NCBI GenBank assembly: GCA_951799425.1
Contig: OX637393.1
Coordinates: forward strand, 16,449,744 to 16,513,743
Origin: Ilex aquifolium
Lineage: Eukaryota > Streptophyta > Magnoliopsida > Aquifoliales > Aquifoliaceae
Length of the DNA stretch: 64,000 nt
Reading direction: 5' to 3'
A model generated the notes under the pieces. It ran no database searches, was not told where the DNA came from, and saw nothing but the letters and a program-made list of their open reading frames with translations. Positions within the stretch are counted from its first letter, which is position 1. Each line of letters starts with the position of its first letter. The position numbers were made by a program, and so were the translations under genes. Positions 35,301-47,700 of this stretch are shown one piece after another.

Positions 35301-38300
35301 TGGAAAAATCCCATTTTGTCCCTAAAAGATACAAAAAATTTTAGTTTGTTCCTCGAATGATTAATTTTTCCACATTGCCCCTCAAAGAATAAAAAACGTT
35401 GTAATGTGGTCCATCGTCTTATCATGAAACAGACGGACGAACGATCAAACGAAAATAAGACGGTGGATTACATTGCAATGTCTTTATTTCTTTGTGGGGG
35501 TAATGTGGAAAAATTAATCATTCAGAGGGCAAACTAAGAATTTTTGTATCTTTTAGGGGGCAAAATAGGATTTGTCCTTTTATTTTTACTATTATGTAAT
35601 GACTTGATGATTATAATTTGTAGAGATTCTTTAACAATAATAAACAACATTCGCAATTTTTTATTTTCAAAAAATTACCTATTGACTCTCTATGGTACAT
35701 CTACGAAGTGAACGTGATTAATTAAAGGAATAAGAACCCACATTTAACTATATTGTTTGCTTAGAAGTATTTGTTTCTAAGATTCTAGAGTAATCAACTA
35801 ATTTAAACTCTTTGGACATGTGATAATGAATGATACTTAGAAAACACTCATGTGTCTTTTAAGTTATATGAATTTTTGTTGATGTATTGTATTATGTGAA
35901 TTGGACATGTGATAATGAATGATACTTAGAAAACACTCATGTGTCTTTTAAGTTATATGAATTTTTGTTGATGTATTGTATTATGTGAAATCAAAAGGAA
36001 GGGGTAAAGATTAAAACTAAAAATTACATATTTTTATCTGCATATAAAAGTATTTGCGAAGTATCTATATATTTTATTTATTATTGGATATGTTTGGTGT
36101 GTATCTAATACGGATACATCGACCTTATTCGTGCTTTATAGACAAGGAGCTACGGGTGAAGAAATAGTGAAGGTTCTTGAAAAAGGAGACGATGAATGGA
36201 GTTATGACAATGAATGCGATTTTGTTGGAGGAACGAATATATGTCGAAATGACTTGGATGTCGAACGAAAGATCATTTAGTTCGGTGGGAGATTGTGTAT
36301 AAGTTTGGGTCTAAGGGAGGTCTTTCGGTGGAAAATCTAAAGGCTAGAAATGTAGCTTTGGTCAGGAAATGACTTTGGAAGTTTCCATTAGAACAAAATT
36401 CATTGTGACATTAAGTTATTAGAAGCAAATATGATTTATTGGATACTAATGGGGTTGAAAGGAGTAATTTTCGAAACCCATGGAAATTTATCTATCAAGG
36501 ATTACTATCCTTTTCTCGAAGGATTAAATTTGTGATTGATAATGGGAAGATAGTTCATTTTTTGAAGGACTTTTGGATCGAGGAGTCTTCCTTATCACCT
36601 TCATATTCTCCTTTTTATAGTTTGTTGCGTTTTCACAATGCTCGTATTGCTTCAATGTTAGATATGATTTTTTTCTATTTTCTTGGGATTTTAGAAAACT
36701 AAGAAGTCTTGATGATAGGGAAACTGTGACATTGGTCTCATTTTTTCTTTGCTTAGTAATGCAACTTTATGTCTTGGTTCTTTGGATAGAAGAAGTTGGG
36801 TTATTGATTCGATGGGTGCATTCTCTTGCAAATCCTTTTTTGACCCCTTGACTGATTATATTTTTTTCCCAATTTTTTATCCATCTTTGAAGATTTGGAA
36901 GGTTAAGGTACCTTTGAAAGTGTAAGTTTGTGCATAGGTTGTGGCCTATGGCAAGATTAATACGAATGATATGCAGCAAAGGAGAAAACCTCATACATGC
37001 CTTTATCCACAAGGGTGTGTAATGTGTAGGGTCGATAGTGAGAATGTAGATCACTTATTTTTGCATTGTTTGGTTGCTTGGTATTTATGGAATAAATTGT
37101 TTGATATGATAGGGCTTTGTTGGGTGGCTCTGAAATTTATTACCACTATGTTTTGTGTGGAATTGAATGGCTTGGGAAGGAAGAGAGATGGAGTTACCTT
37201 TTGGGGTTACGCAATGCTTGCTATTATTTGATTGATTTGGTTGGAAAGAAACACAAAATTTTTTGAGGACTAGTGTGATGTGCTTGAAGGTTTGTGGAAT
37301 TAGGTTTACTTCTTAGCATCTTTTTGGGCATCGATAACGAAGGATTTTTCTAATATGCATCTTTTTGTAATTTTGGCGAGTTGGACCGCTGTTTATGGTC
37401 TTGATGTTTTATAACTTATTGTTTTTTTTTTTTCTAAGTAATATTTCTGTTTTGATGTAGTGGCTTTGTGTAATTGGGCTAGACTTCTTGCATCGGTCCT
37501 ATTGCACTATATCCATTTTGTTCTATTAATACAATATTTGTTCCTTATCAAAAAAAAACTAAAAAATATTTGGACCATACTTTTTTGGGAATAGGAGCAT
37601 GTGCCCATACATCAAAATAAACACGATCAAAAGGTACAAAGAGCTAGTAAATCTTTTATTAAAATGGAATGCAATAAACTTAGCTAACTTGTATCCATTA
37701 CAGTTGCAAATGTTGTGACACTCTAAATTATTGGAACTACTAGTAGAGTCTAAAACCTTCACACGTAAATGAGAAACATGTCCAAGGTGAGAATGACATA
37801 AAAAAATTAGATGATTGTGTACTTAAATGATTAGAAGATAAATCAACATTAGAAGCAACAATTTGGAACATATGACTTGTTTATAACCCTTCTTTTCTAC
37901 GGCATGTCCCAAGTAACTTGTTGGAATGTGGATCCTATACACCACAATCAGAAGAAGGAAATTGAACCAAATATCCAGAATTATAATGCTTATTAACTGA
38001 AATCAAATACAAAGTAAGCGTAGGAATGTATTAGAGATTGAGGGATTGTCAATTAAGGAGAAAGTAAGTAGCCCAACACCAACCCAAGACATTTGAGTAT
38101 TATTGGTTGCAAGTACATATACAAATGAAGAAAAAACATATGAAAATTGTGGGGAAAGAATATGCAGAATGGATCGTCCCTCACGAGACACTACCTAGGG
38201 GGTGAATAGGTTAATCCAATTTTATGTTTGGACGTACACTAATTTTAACCTATGTCTACCACAATTACCTATTTACAAATTAATTAAAAAATTAAGTGTG

Positions 38301-38743
38301 AGGACCCCTTTTAAACAAGAACAACCCTAAAAATCATGTAGATTGATGTATGTATGTATGTATGTGTATATATATATGACACGAAATTCTTAAAAAAATT
38401 GACTCAATACATATTTTTTATGACATTGATTCACAAATTTGGCCTTAAAAGTATTTCAGCTCAAATACATAAGTAAATCTGGTATCACATATATATACAT
38501 CCAACCCAAATGTGGCCCAAATTCAACTGACCCATAAAATTTATTGGCTCAAATAACAACCTATAAAATTTAAATCTTGGTTAAATTTGATCATTCCAAG
38601 AGGATAAAGTAGATAAGAAGCGATCTAAGAAAAACAATCATGGAATGTCACATGGCAATCTAAAGAAAAAATAATGTTTTGCCGGTTGCCGGTTGAGTAA
38701 GTCAATAGCCTTGTCCCTTGCCAAAAAAAGAAGTCAGTAGGCT

Positions 38744-38783
<40 letters not shown>

Positions 38784-41700
38784 GTCTCTTTCTTTCTGTA
38801 AAAACGTTCGCAGCATCTCCCCATCTCTCTTCTCCATAAAAATGGTTGTCGTTCATTTCTCTCGATTGTCTTGCTAAATCGTCAGTGCTATGTGTGATGG
38901 TCTTCGTCTTCGTTGTCGGCAACTTCGTCGTTGTCGCCATCATTGGTTCTGTGTTTCATCGACCAACCAACAAATCATAAAAAAATTGAGTTACTATCTA
39001 ATTAGCAAGAGAAAATCGTATCCGAATGTGTCCCAAAATGTCCAAGGCGTGTCCGATATTCAAAATAATAAAAAAAAATTGGACACTTATTTTCGCTTAT
39101 TGGACATGTGTCTGAACTATGTCCATGTCCCAAACGTGTTGGATATCGATATGTTAGGGTAAACTGCGTGTCGGTGCTTCATAGCCAATCATAACTAAAC
39201 CACTATTAATGTATTGAAAGTTTAAACAATCAAAACATCAAACAAATAGTGCTCGTGTGTACATCAATTGCAAGTGTATATGAAAATAAACAATATGAAC
39301 ACAAATAATTTGTTGATGCGGAAACTCTTTTTGGGAAAAATCGCAGAGAACCATTTGGGGTTCATCAAAGCCTAATTCACTATCCCAAAGTCAGTTTATA
39401 AGTATTCGAGGCTTATACCTCAACTAATACCATGTTAGACGTTCATTTCCTTCCATAACACTCTTTGTCGAAACTCCCTCTTATATTGTATGGATGACTT
39501 CACTTGAGCAATCTTAGGATGCACTCAAGATGAGTTTTGCCTTTGGATTTAGGGATTTAGGGTTCACAAGATCTCGAGACGTCTAAGAGGCAGAATTTTA
39601 CTCGCAAAAGGCTTACCCTAGCATGTGAAGAATTCCCTCTATTTATATGCTCGAAATAGGGTTTGTCTTGAGGAACAAAAAAATTAAAATTCGCTAATAA
39701 CCACTCTGGGAGACAACTGAGGCTGTTGGAATGATAAAATAATTTAAACCATAGCAGAAGAGCAGAGACCGCTCGAGTCGTCTCAGGACCGCTCGAGTTG
39801 CCTAAGAGTGACTTAAGCGGGCGGTCTCTACTGTCCACTCATTCAGTCTTTTTCTTATCCTTAAGTGTTCAAAGGCCACTCTAGCCAAAGGCAAACAAGC
39901 TGAGGGTGGTCTCTATTGGTTTTTAAGCCAGAAACTAAGCAAAAACTTGTCTTATTGAATCCTAAAGGGTGTTGTTCAAATAGGGCCTGATTAATGATTC
40001 AATTGTATGTTTTCAAAACACAATAAAGGTTTAGAATTTTTTTTTTTGAAGAACACATAGGAGTCATTAACGGATTAATCACTGATTCCATTTTACCCTA
40101 ATAATCTTAAGTCTAGAACTAAACCAAGAGTTCTTAGGTCTCTAAGGCCATTACCTTTGTCCCAAGCATGAATGTGCATTCAGAGAGTCTTTGATGTGTC
40201 GTAGCTGAACTCCTCATTTTCATTTGACGCTTTTGGATCATGAATTTTGTAGCATGATGACTATGGAGTATGTTGGATTTACAAAAGATTTCACAAAATT
40301 AGTCAATTACAAACATAATTTGAGTTCGAGAAGATAGGGAGGAATGACTACTGCTATTTGGTTGGGTACGAGAAGAAGATCTTTTGCCGAAAGAGTATTT
40401 TAGACATTCTGAGTCAAAAGTTCATTGACCACAACATTAATTGAAGGAAGTTGGTGACGATTGAGAATGGAGCCACGAAGTTCCTTACAATCATCTCTAG
40501 GTGGTGTTGAATATTGCACCAACCATTACTCCTGTGTGTGTACGATATAGCTTATTAGTAAGTTCATCAGGTTCTTGTTCATTAAGAACCTGCTGATCTC
40601 AAAACCCCATTCCTACCATTTTTGAAGTGCAGCTCGAATCTCATGTTCAAGTTGATACGTCTTGGCAAAGTTGGATTGAACACATAATGTTTGCCAAATA
40701 GTCCCAAATTTTCTTTGCTTGTTTTAAACTAAGGCCGATGAACACCTATGGTTTGATGATGAGTTGTTAATTCAAGTAGTACTTTTGGCATTATTGATGT
40801 TCGACTTGTTCACCAATTCTGTATAATTTTTTGCCTTAGTATCTATTGGAGCTTGAACAGCTCCAGTGATATAGTTCCATGTATTTCGCCCTACAGGAAT
40901 TTTTTTTATATCATATGCCCAATAGGCAAAATTATCACAAGTTAATTTCACACCGATGGCCTGAAGAGTGTTGGTGGTCCCGCTTGCCATAATCACAACG
41001 GAGTTGTCAAACAACAAGAATAAATGTTGTTTACCCAACTGTCAAGGTCACTGAATGACCAAAACAAACCAAACAGTCCTTTGCTCAAAGCCAAAATCCC
41101 AAAATTAACCAAAATACACAGAACCAGGTGCCAAATAATAATGGTTGGCGAACCTGAAGAACACCCAAAATTGGTACTCAATCAACACCAGATACCTTGA
41201 ATGAGTCAATCGTGCATCAAAAAAGCTTAGTCGCACCCCTTAGGAAGGATTAGAACCAGCAAAGTCAAAGAAAAACCTCCAAAAAAGCAGATCAAGCAGA
41301 TCAAAAAATTCAACCCTATTTCTATAAGAACATTCGACAAGTGAAAAATCCTATCAATTTATATGATATCAAAAACATTATGGTGAGTTTCATTGCCCAT
41401 GGTTGCTGTTGCAGTCAGCATGTCATCATCTATGCAGATGACATCAGCCACTGTTCAATCAGAGGTTGTTCGTCTGATACCACTTCTGATGAATGCTACT
41501 GCATTGCAAATCTTTTTTACGATTGAAACACGATCTGATACCACAAATTTGGTTATAAAATGGAGAGAGAGAATGAAAAGAGAGAGTCACATTACGGCTA
41601 CATTAGTCTGCTTACAGCATAAAGGAAAAGGTACATAGCAGTGCAAAGCGTAAATGGAATAGGATTAAACCACCCCTAATACTGAAATAATGTAACAGGG

Positions 41701-44700
41701 ACAAGGTTTTGTTTAATTGAGTTTGAGTATTCATTCGAATTCATTTTCAGGAAAATTTCACTCCTCTTCTTCTCTTTTTTTCCCCTTTCCACAAAACCCT
41801 ATTCCTATAACCATTAAATTTCCACTGTATGGCTTGTTTAGTGGCTGATGTCAAATTTTGGTAGCAAACGGTAATGTTTTAGTAACTATGTTGGGCTATA
41901 AATAGTGACGTAAACATTAGTTTACAGTCTTCCTATATGTTGTAGAGACAGAATGGTTGGGCTTTGCGATATAGGTTTTATATGCTTGAAGCATTTCTTT
42001 ATCTAATAACTGAGAAATTTAATAAGTCTTAAAATTACATATGATTTAGGGATAAGAAGCAGGAAAAGAAGAAATAGCAAAAGGAGAAGAACCTCACAAG
42101 GACTAAGAAAACATCACAGAAAGGCAATAAAAAATCATATTTATGAACCCTGACAAATCAATCAAATTAAGCATGTATTTATGTGCTTTAAACTTCTATG
42201 ACTACCAAAAGAACTACTCCAGAATAGGAGACTTAGAATCAATGACTACTAGGACTGTTCTAGAACACTCGTAACTTCAAATTAAGCCAAACAAAATAAG
42301 TAACTCAAAATATGACCTTTGTATTATTTTGAAAACCTAGTTCGAGCAATTATTGAAAAGCAACAAATATCCTTGGTACCTAAAACTGAATAGAATATAA
42401 AAAAATTGGATCAATAGTGACTAACTCTGTATAACTTATAACAAACTGTTTATAAGCTACCAAGGACACTTCCTTTGGACCTTGTTGGTTGTCATGGACC
42501 CATAACCTTAGCTATAGGTTTATAAAGTGGACGTGATTATAAATAAATTTGATCAGTAGCTAACAAACTTAAGATAAATCATAATAAACAGCAGCGCAGC
42601 TACCAAGGAATCCTCTTTTGGACCTTCTTGGTGGTTGTGGACCCATACCCTTAGCTATAGGTTTATAGAGTGGATGCCTTTTCTAACCAAGCAATTTCTG
42701 CCGCATCACTAGATCTCCCCCCCCCAAAAAAAAAAAAAAAAAAAACGAAAAACCTCACGCACCCACCATCTAGTTTGATTTAATAGCCTTGCACCTTTTT
42801 CAATTTTGTGTGAATCATATTAAATCCGCGGTACAGAAGAAAGAGGCATGCCCTCTAGGGTAAACTGTCTTTAGGCATCACTTTAAAGATAGCAGAAGAC
42901 ATTGGGAGAGATAGCTGCCCCAACTAATTATATTTTCCTTCGATAAATTTGGTTCCTTAGAAATTCGCAAGAACAAATAGGCAACTGTGCCCTGCATGCT
43001 TCTTATGGTTGCTATCGGTACCAAACCAAAGGGAAAAAAAACCAAGAAATTGGAAAAAGAAATTAAAATTTGCCGCGTATGGAATAATATTATTACTATT
43101 CAAGGATCAATAATTGGTTTTTTTTCCACTGAAAAGTTTCGGTTTCCATGGAAATTGAATTGAACCAGTGAAATTCATATGTTTTGAGGCGTTTCAACCA
43201 ATGTTCCAAAATGTTTTGGAAACAAATTTCCTCATGTTTTTCTGTTTCCATTTTGTTTCTGAATTGTTGTCGAAACTTTATCATCTCTGAGTTGGCCGAA
43301 TCTACGCACCCAAAATGAACTTTTGATCCTTCTTACTAGCTATATGACAAAAGAAAAAGTGGAGGAGAGATTATGTGTGTTGCTGAAAGTACTTCAATTC
43401 CACTACTGCTTCGTGTGTATCCCATTTATATTCTTATATCTTATTCTTTAGTGACGGTGTTCTATAAATTGTGGTTTACTTTTAGTGACAGTTAATGTTT
43501 CCTGCAGATGAAGATGCCCCATCAAAAGTGGCCAAAGTAGATATACCCCCCACTCAGACAGTTGGTGGTGTAGTGCCAGGATCATTAGGTGTTGGATTTC
43601 CTCCTCAATCAACTTTTGGCATGATGCAGTCAGTGTATGTTGTCTTATAAAACATCTAAGATCTTTTTGCTTGTATCTGTGCCCCCATTTTATGGTTTGA
43701 AAAAGTTAAGATATGTGTATTGCTTGAGAAGCTTGGCTTAGAGTGAATTCTTAAGTGCACTCTTGTAGTTTTATTTATCCCTTTTTCAAGATATGTATAA
43801 ATGGTTGCAATATTATACTAACAAGTTTAAGATGACTGTTTCGAGACCTTGGGTTATCTTCATTCATCTCATATGCGAATACAATAGAATTGTGTTCCAC
43901 ATGATTCACTCTTGATCAATAGCATAGGTACTCACCTTCCTGTTTTCTTTCCATAAAAGAAGACGTCTTCGTGTTTGGACACCTACCTTGAGATGTCGAC
44001 ATTCTAATAGGTACATTTTATGTTAATAGCAACACATCACGTGGATTCCACATGAATGTTTTTGGTTAAAAGAAGTTGATAAAAACTATATGAAAATAAA
44101 AAAAGTTGATAAAAGCTATATGACAATAAAAAGTACACCTACAGATGCCCATATTATGTTACGTAGTTACAAAAAATTATACAATGTGAATCTAGTTATA
44201 AAAAAGATAATAAAGACATAGTTAAGATGCTATTTCTTTCAAAATTTGTGATGGAGAGTGATTTATATATGGAGGTTTGAAAATAAAAATATAGGCCTTT
44301 AAATTCCAAATGGTAAGGATTTTTTTCTTATAAATTATTGGAAGATATAAAAATTAATGTTTAATATTCTATTCCTATAGGAATGGTGCTCTCGCTAAAT
44401 TTTTTTTGAACTAATCAACCAAACTTGGAGCTCCTTTTTCCTTTCTTAGGCCCCATTTCTTTTTCTTTTTTTTTATTTTGGAAAAGGGGGGGGGGGGGGG
44501 GGAGTGACATCATATTCTCTCAAAATTGTTGAGTTTAAGTGAGAAAATATGAACTCTAGATTATTTTGAATTTTGGTGACTTCATTGACTTTGGTGATTT
44601 TTAATGGGCACAATATAGTTTTGGTCCCCAAATTTTGTGCTCCATCAATTTGATCTGCAATCTTTTAATTTTGTCAATTTGATCTACAAAGTTTGAATTT

Positions 44701-47700
44701 GTGTTTATATTAATCAATTATAAATGTTCATTCAACAAACCTAAACAGTGCACATGAACATCATGTGACTACTTCAAAAGGGCCTTTTTGGAAGACCTAA
44801 AAGAAAAATGCTTAGTTACTAGAAGCTTCGCCCACTTCTCCTCCTCATTGCCACTTTTAAATCACCTCCTTGCCTCTCCCTTTCTCCCCCTCTCCCTTGT
44901 AGTCAAATTCCCATTCGCTCACTCCATCCGCATAGATATCGTATATACACGTAATATTCGACATAAGCTGCTATGTTTTTAGTGATTACATGGCTTCTCT
45001 GTTTTCTTCATCTCCTTCGCACTTTCCTTTACCTGTATTTCTGTCATCCCAAGAGATTCTGCTCCTATGACTAACCCACTCTCCCCAAAATCCATTTCAA
45101 CAGTATCCACCACCTCCACTGCAAGGTTCAACAACTACTGCCAAGTCTCCCTCCCTCTCTCCCCCAGCATCGACTACACTCTATCCTTCACCATTGGTTC
45201 CCAAACTATCTCTCTCTGTGTGGACACTGGAAGCAACATTGTTTGACTCCCTTGCTACCCTTCAAGTGTATACTATGCAAGGGCAAGTCCAATACCACCA
45301 ATGTTGGGCTTTTTTCTTGTTTGTTTTCTAGATATGCCCTTTTGACGTACTCAAGTGATATTTACGTGGCTAATTTCGTCAATTTTTTAAATAGACGTTT
45401 GTCATTGGACCATTTAAGCACATTCAAAATTTTGGAGACTAGACTGACCGTGTTGAAAGATTTGGGAACAAACTGAAACATACCGCATAGTTTGGGGAAC
45501 CATCCATGTATTTTTAACATTTTATCCTTACGAGAGAATAATTTATCCAAGTACAAAATGTTGAAGCAGCGATGTGGAATTTAAATGAAATTTATGTAAT
45601 TTGGAATGCGTTGGTACAAGGTGTGTGGAAAATATCAATGAAGTAGTATAGGGAGGATAAAAAAATAGTGGCTGACTGGCTAAACATTTTACTGGTGGAA
45701 TGATGACGTTTAAACTACAATAAAAATAAGAAGAATGTGGTACAAAACATAACAAAAAAATAAATGGAAACAGAAAATGTTTTAAACGTTAAACGTGTGA
45801 ATAAAGAAATTAAAAAGCGGTAAGAGAAACTATCTTTAGTATATACTAAATACAAAGGATGAAGAGAAACATATGTAGACTTAATTAAGGGAAAGTAAAA
45901 CTGGGAATTTAACCATATTAAGTGTAATAAGTGTGAGGACTGATGATTTAGGAGTATTGGTGCAAAAGGAGGAAATTGAGGAAAGGGAAATTTTACTTTG
46001 AGAAATAAAATGAAGATCATATGGGGAGCTTTGGTGTTGACCAATATAATAACGATAGGAAGATTAGCAGAAAGAAGTTTTTTCATAGAAGTATGATGTC
46101 CAAAGTAATATAACAACTAACAAATATTTAGAACTTGATGGTAAGTGGGGTCTGGTAGTGTTTAGATGATGTTGAAGTATTAGCAAGGATCAAAATATCG
46201 TTTCGAAACGGTCGAAATGTTTCCGTTTCTAAGGAGATCGAAACGAATCAGTGATGGAATCGAAATTCTAATACTTCGAGGTGTTCCATAATGTTTCAAA
46301 ATTTTTTGTTATATTTCAATGCATTTGCACAATTATTTCGGAATGTTTCAAGGTATTTTAAGATATTTTGGTATATTTCGACCAATGTTTTGAAAAAATA
46401 ATTTTTAAATTTTTATTTTTTTAAATTCTATTTTCGAAACGGGCTGAAACGTTTTCGAAACGTTTCCGTTTTTTAAGTGACCGAAACAATGTACCGAAGC
46501 GAAATTTTGATCCTTGAGTATCAGTAATCGGTTTGGATTGATGCCTGAGAAGTCACCAATGTAAGTTGTATACTTGGGAGGAAGACTTATGATATAGTCC
46601 TTTGAGATGTAATTTGGTGGGTTTTATAAAAGAAAAGGGTTAAGTGACTATATTTATATGATTAAGGATCTGTACAATAATGTACAGTCTTTAATGAAAA
46701 CAATTGTAGGGGAGAGGTGAATTTTTGTCATCAATGTAGGATTACATAAAGGTTTAGTCTTATGTACGTATATTTTTATCTTGGGTATATATTAGATGGA
46801 GGAACGTATTTGGTGTATTATAAGAGCGATGTATACCTCTTAAACTGAAAGGTAAGTCTACAACACAGAGACTGGCAATGCTTTAGGGTATAGAAGGTTA
46901 AGCACTAAAAATAGCATATTCAAAAACTGAGTGCGGCTGAAATATGGACTTTAAGATGGATGAGTTGTATAACTAGAAATGATAGAATTGGATATCTATA
47001 AAATTGTAGACGTACTACCAATAACAAATAAATTAAATAAAAACCTACTGGTGCACCGATAACAAAGAGTGGTGTGATGCCTATTGAGGGTAATGCGAGA
47101 GGTAGAGGTTGACCAAAATTATTTCTGAATGAGATAGTAAAAAAGTATATGATAGCTTGCGGTTTAATAGAAAATGTCCCCTTGATAGAGTACACCGAAG
47201 GAACAAGGTTCATTTAGTTGGGATACAGCTCAATTGAGTCGAGTTAATTTCGTTCACACTTGTGTCTGCTTCCATAGAAATAAGAATGTATCTGGTCCCA
47301 TATGTGCTTATGAGAATTTATTTGATTGAATTATTGAACAAAATAAGCTAACCATTTCTGTTATTTCTTTTGGTAATTTGTGAGCAGTTATAATCCAGCA
47401 TTATCAGTTCGTCCTGCTGGTTGGCCAGTTCCACCTCGGCCCCAACCTTGGTATCCGCAGTATCCAGTTGTCTCAGTTCCTCCATCTGCACCACTGGGAA
47501 TGGCACAACAGCCTTTATTCCCTGTACAGAATGTGAGGCCACCTATGCCGGCCTCTGCACCACCTGCTCCTCCGCCGTCATTGCCGATTGCTCCTCCAGG
47601 ACTGCCCTCGTCTTTGCCTTCATTTCCTGTCTCTCAACCATTGTTTCCCGTAGTTGCTACTAGCAATATACCTACTCAAACTTCACCTTTTTCTGGACCT

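Larger units (their letters stand above)
32277..43507 (+). other. SUF4-like intron 2, 11.2 kb
   Basis: Contains at least a Mutator-like MITE, a LINE 3' half, a reverse copia gag fragment, an hAT copy and several tandem duplications, listed separately. In 32560-34460 and 37560-40500 I see short broken open frames and AT-rich sequence but no assignable gene. Confidence 0.85.
43635..47387 (+). other. SUF4-like intron 3, 3.8 kb
   Basis: Contains the probable Pack-MULE, an hAT copy and an RTE-type LINE relic, listed separately. 43635-44590 and 45540-46180 show only AT-rich sequence with no assignable gene; a G/A homopolymer run lies near 44485-44502. Confidence 0.85.

Noticed and set aside
39557-39838. 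93-codon minus-strand frame
   Set aside because: No domain recognised, surrounded by decayed repeats with GACCGCTCGAG motifs; insufficient support for a gene.
45715-46116. 133-codon minus-strand open frame
   Set aside because: Hydrophobic low-complexity translation of an A-rich plus strand, no domain, no splice context.
47348-47663. Open frames overlapping exon 4 in other frames and strand
   Set aside because: Shadows of the proline-rich exon; the in-frame translation matches the SUF4 family.
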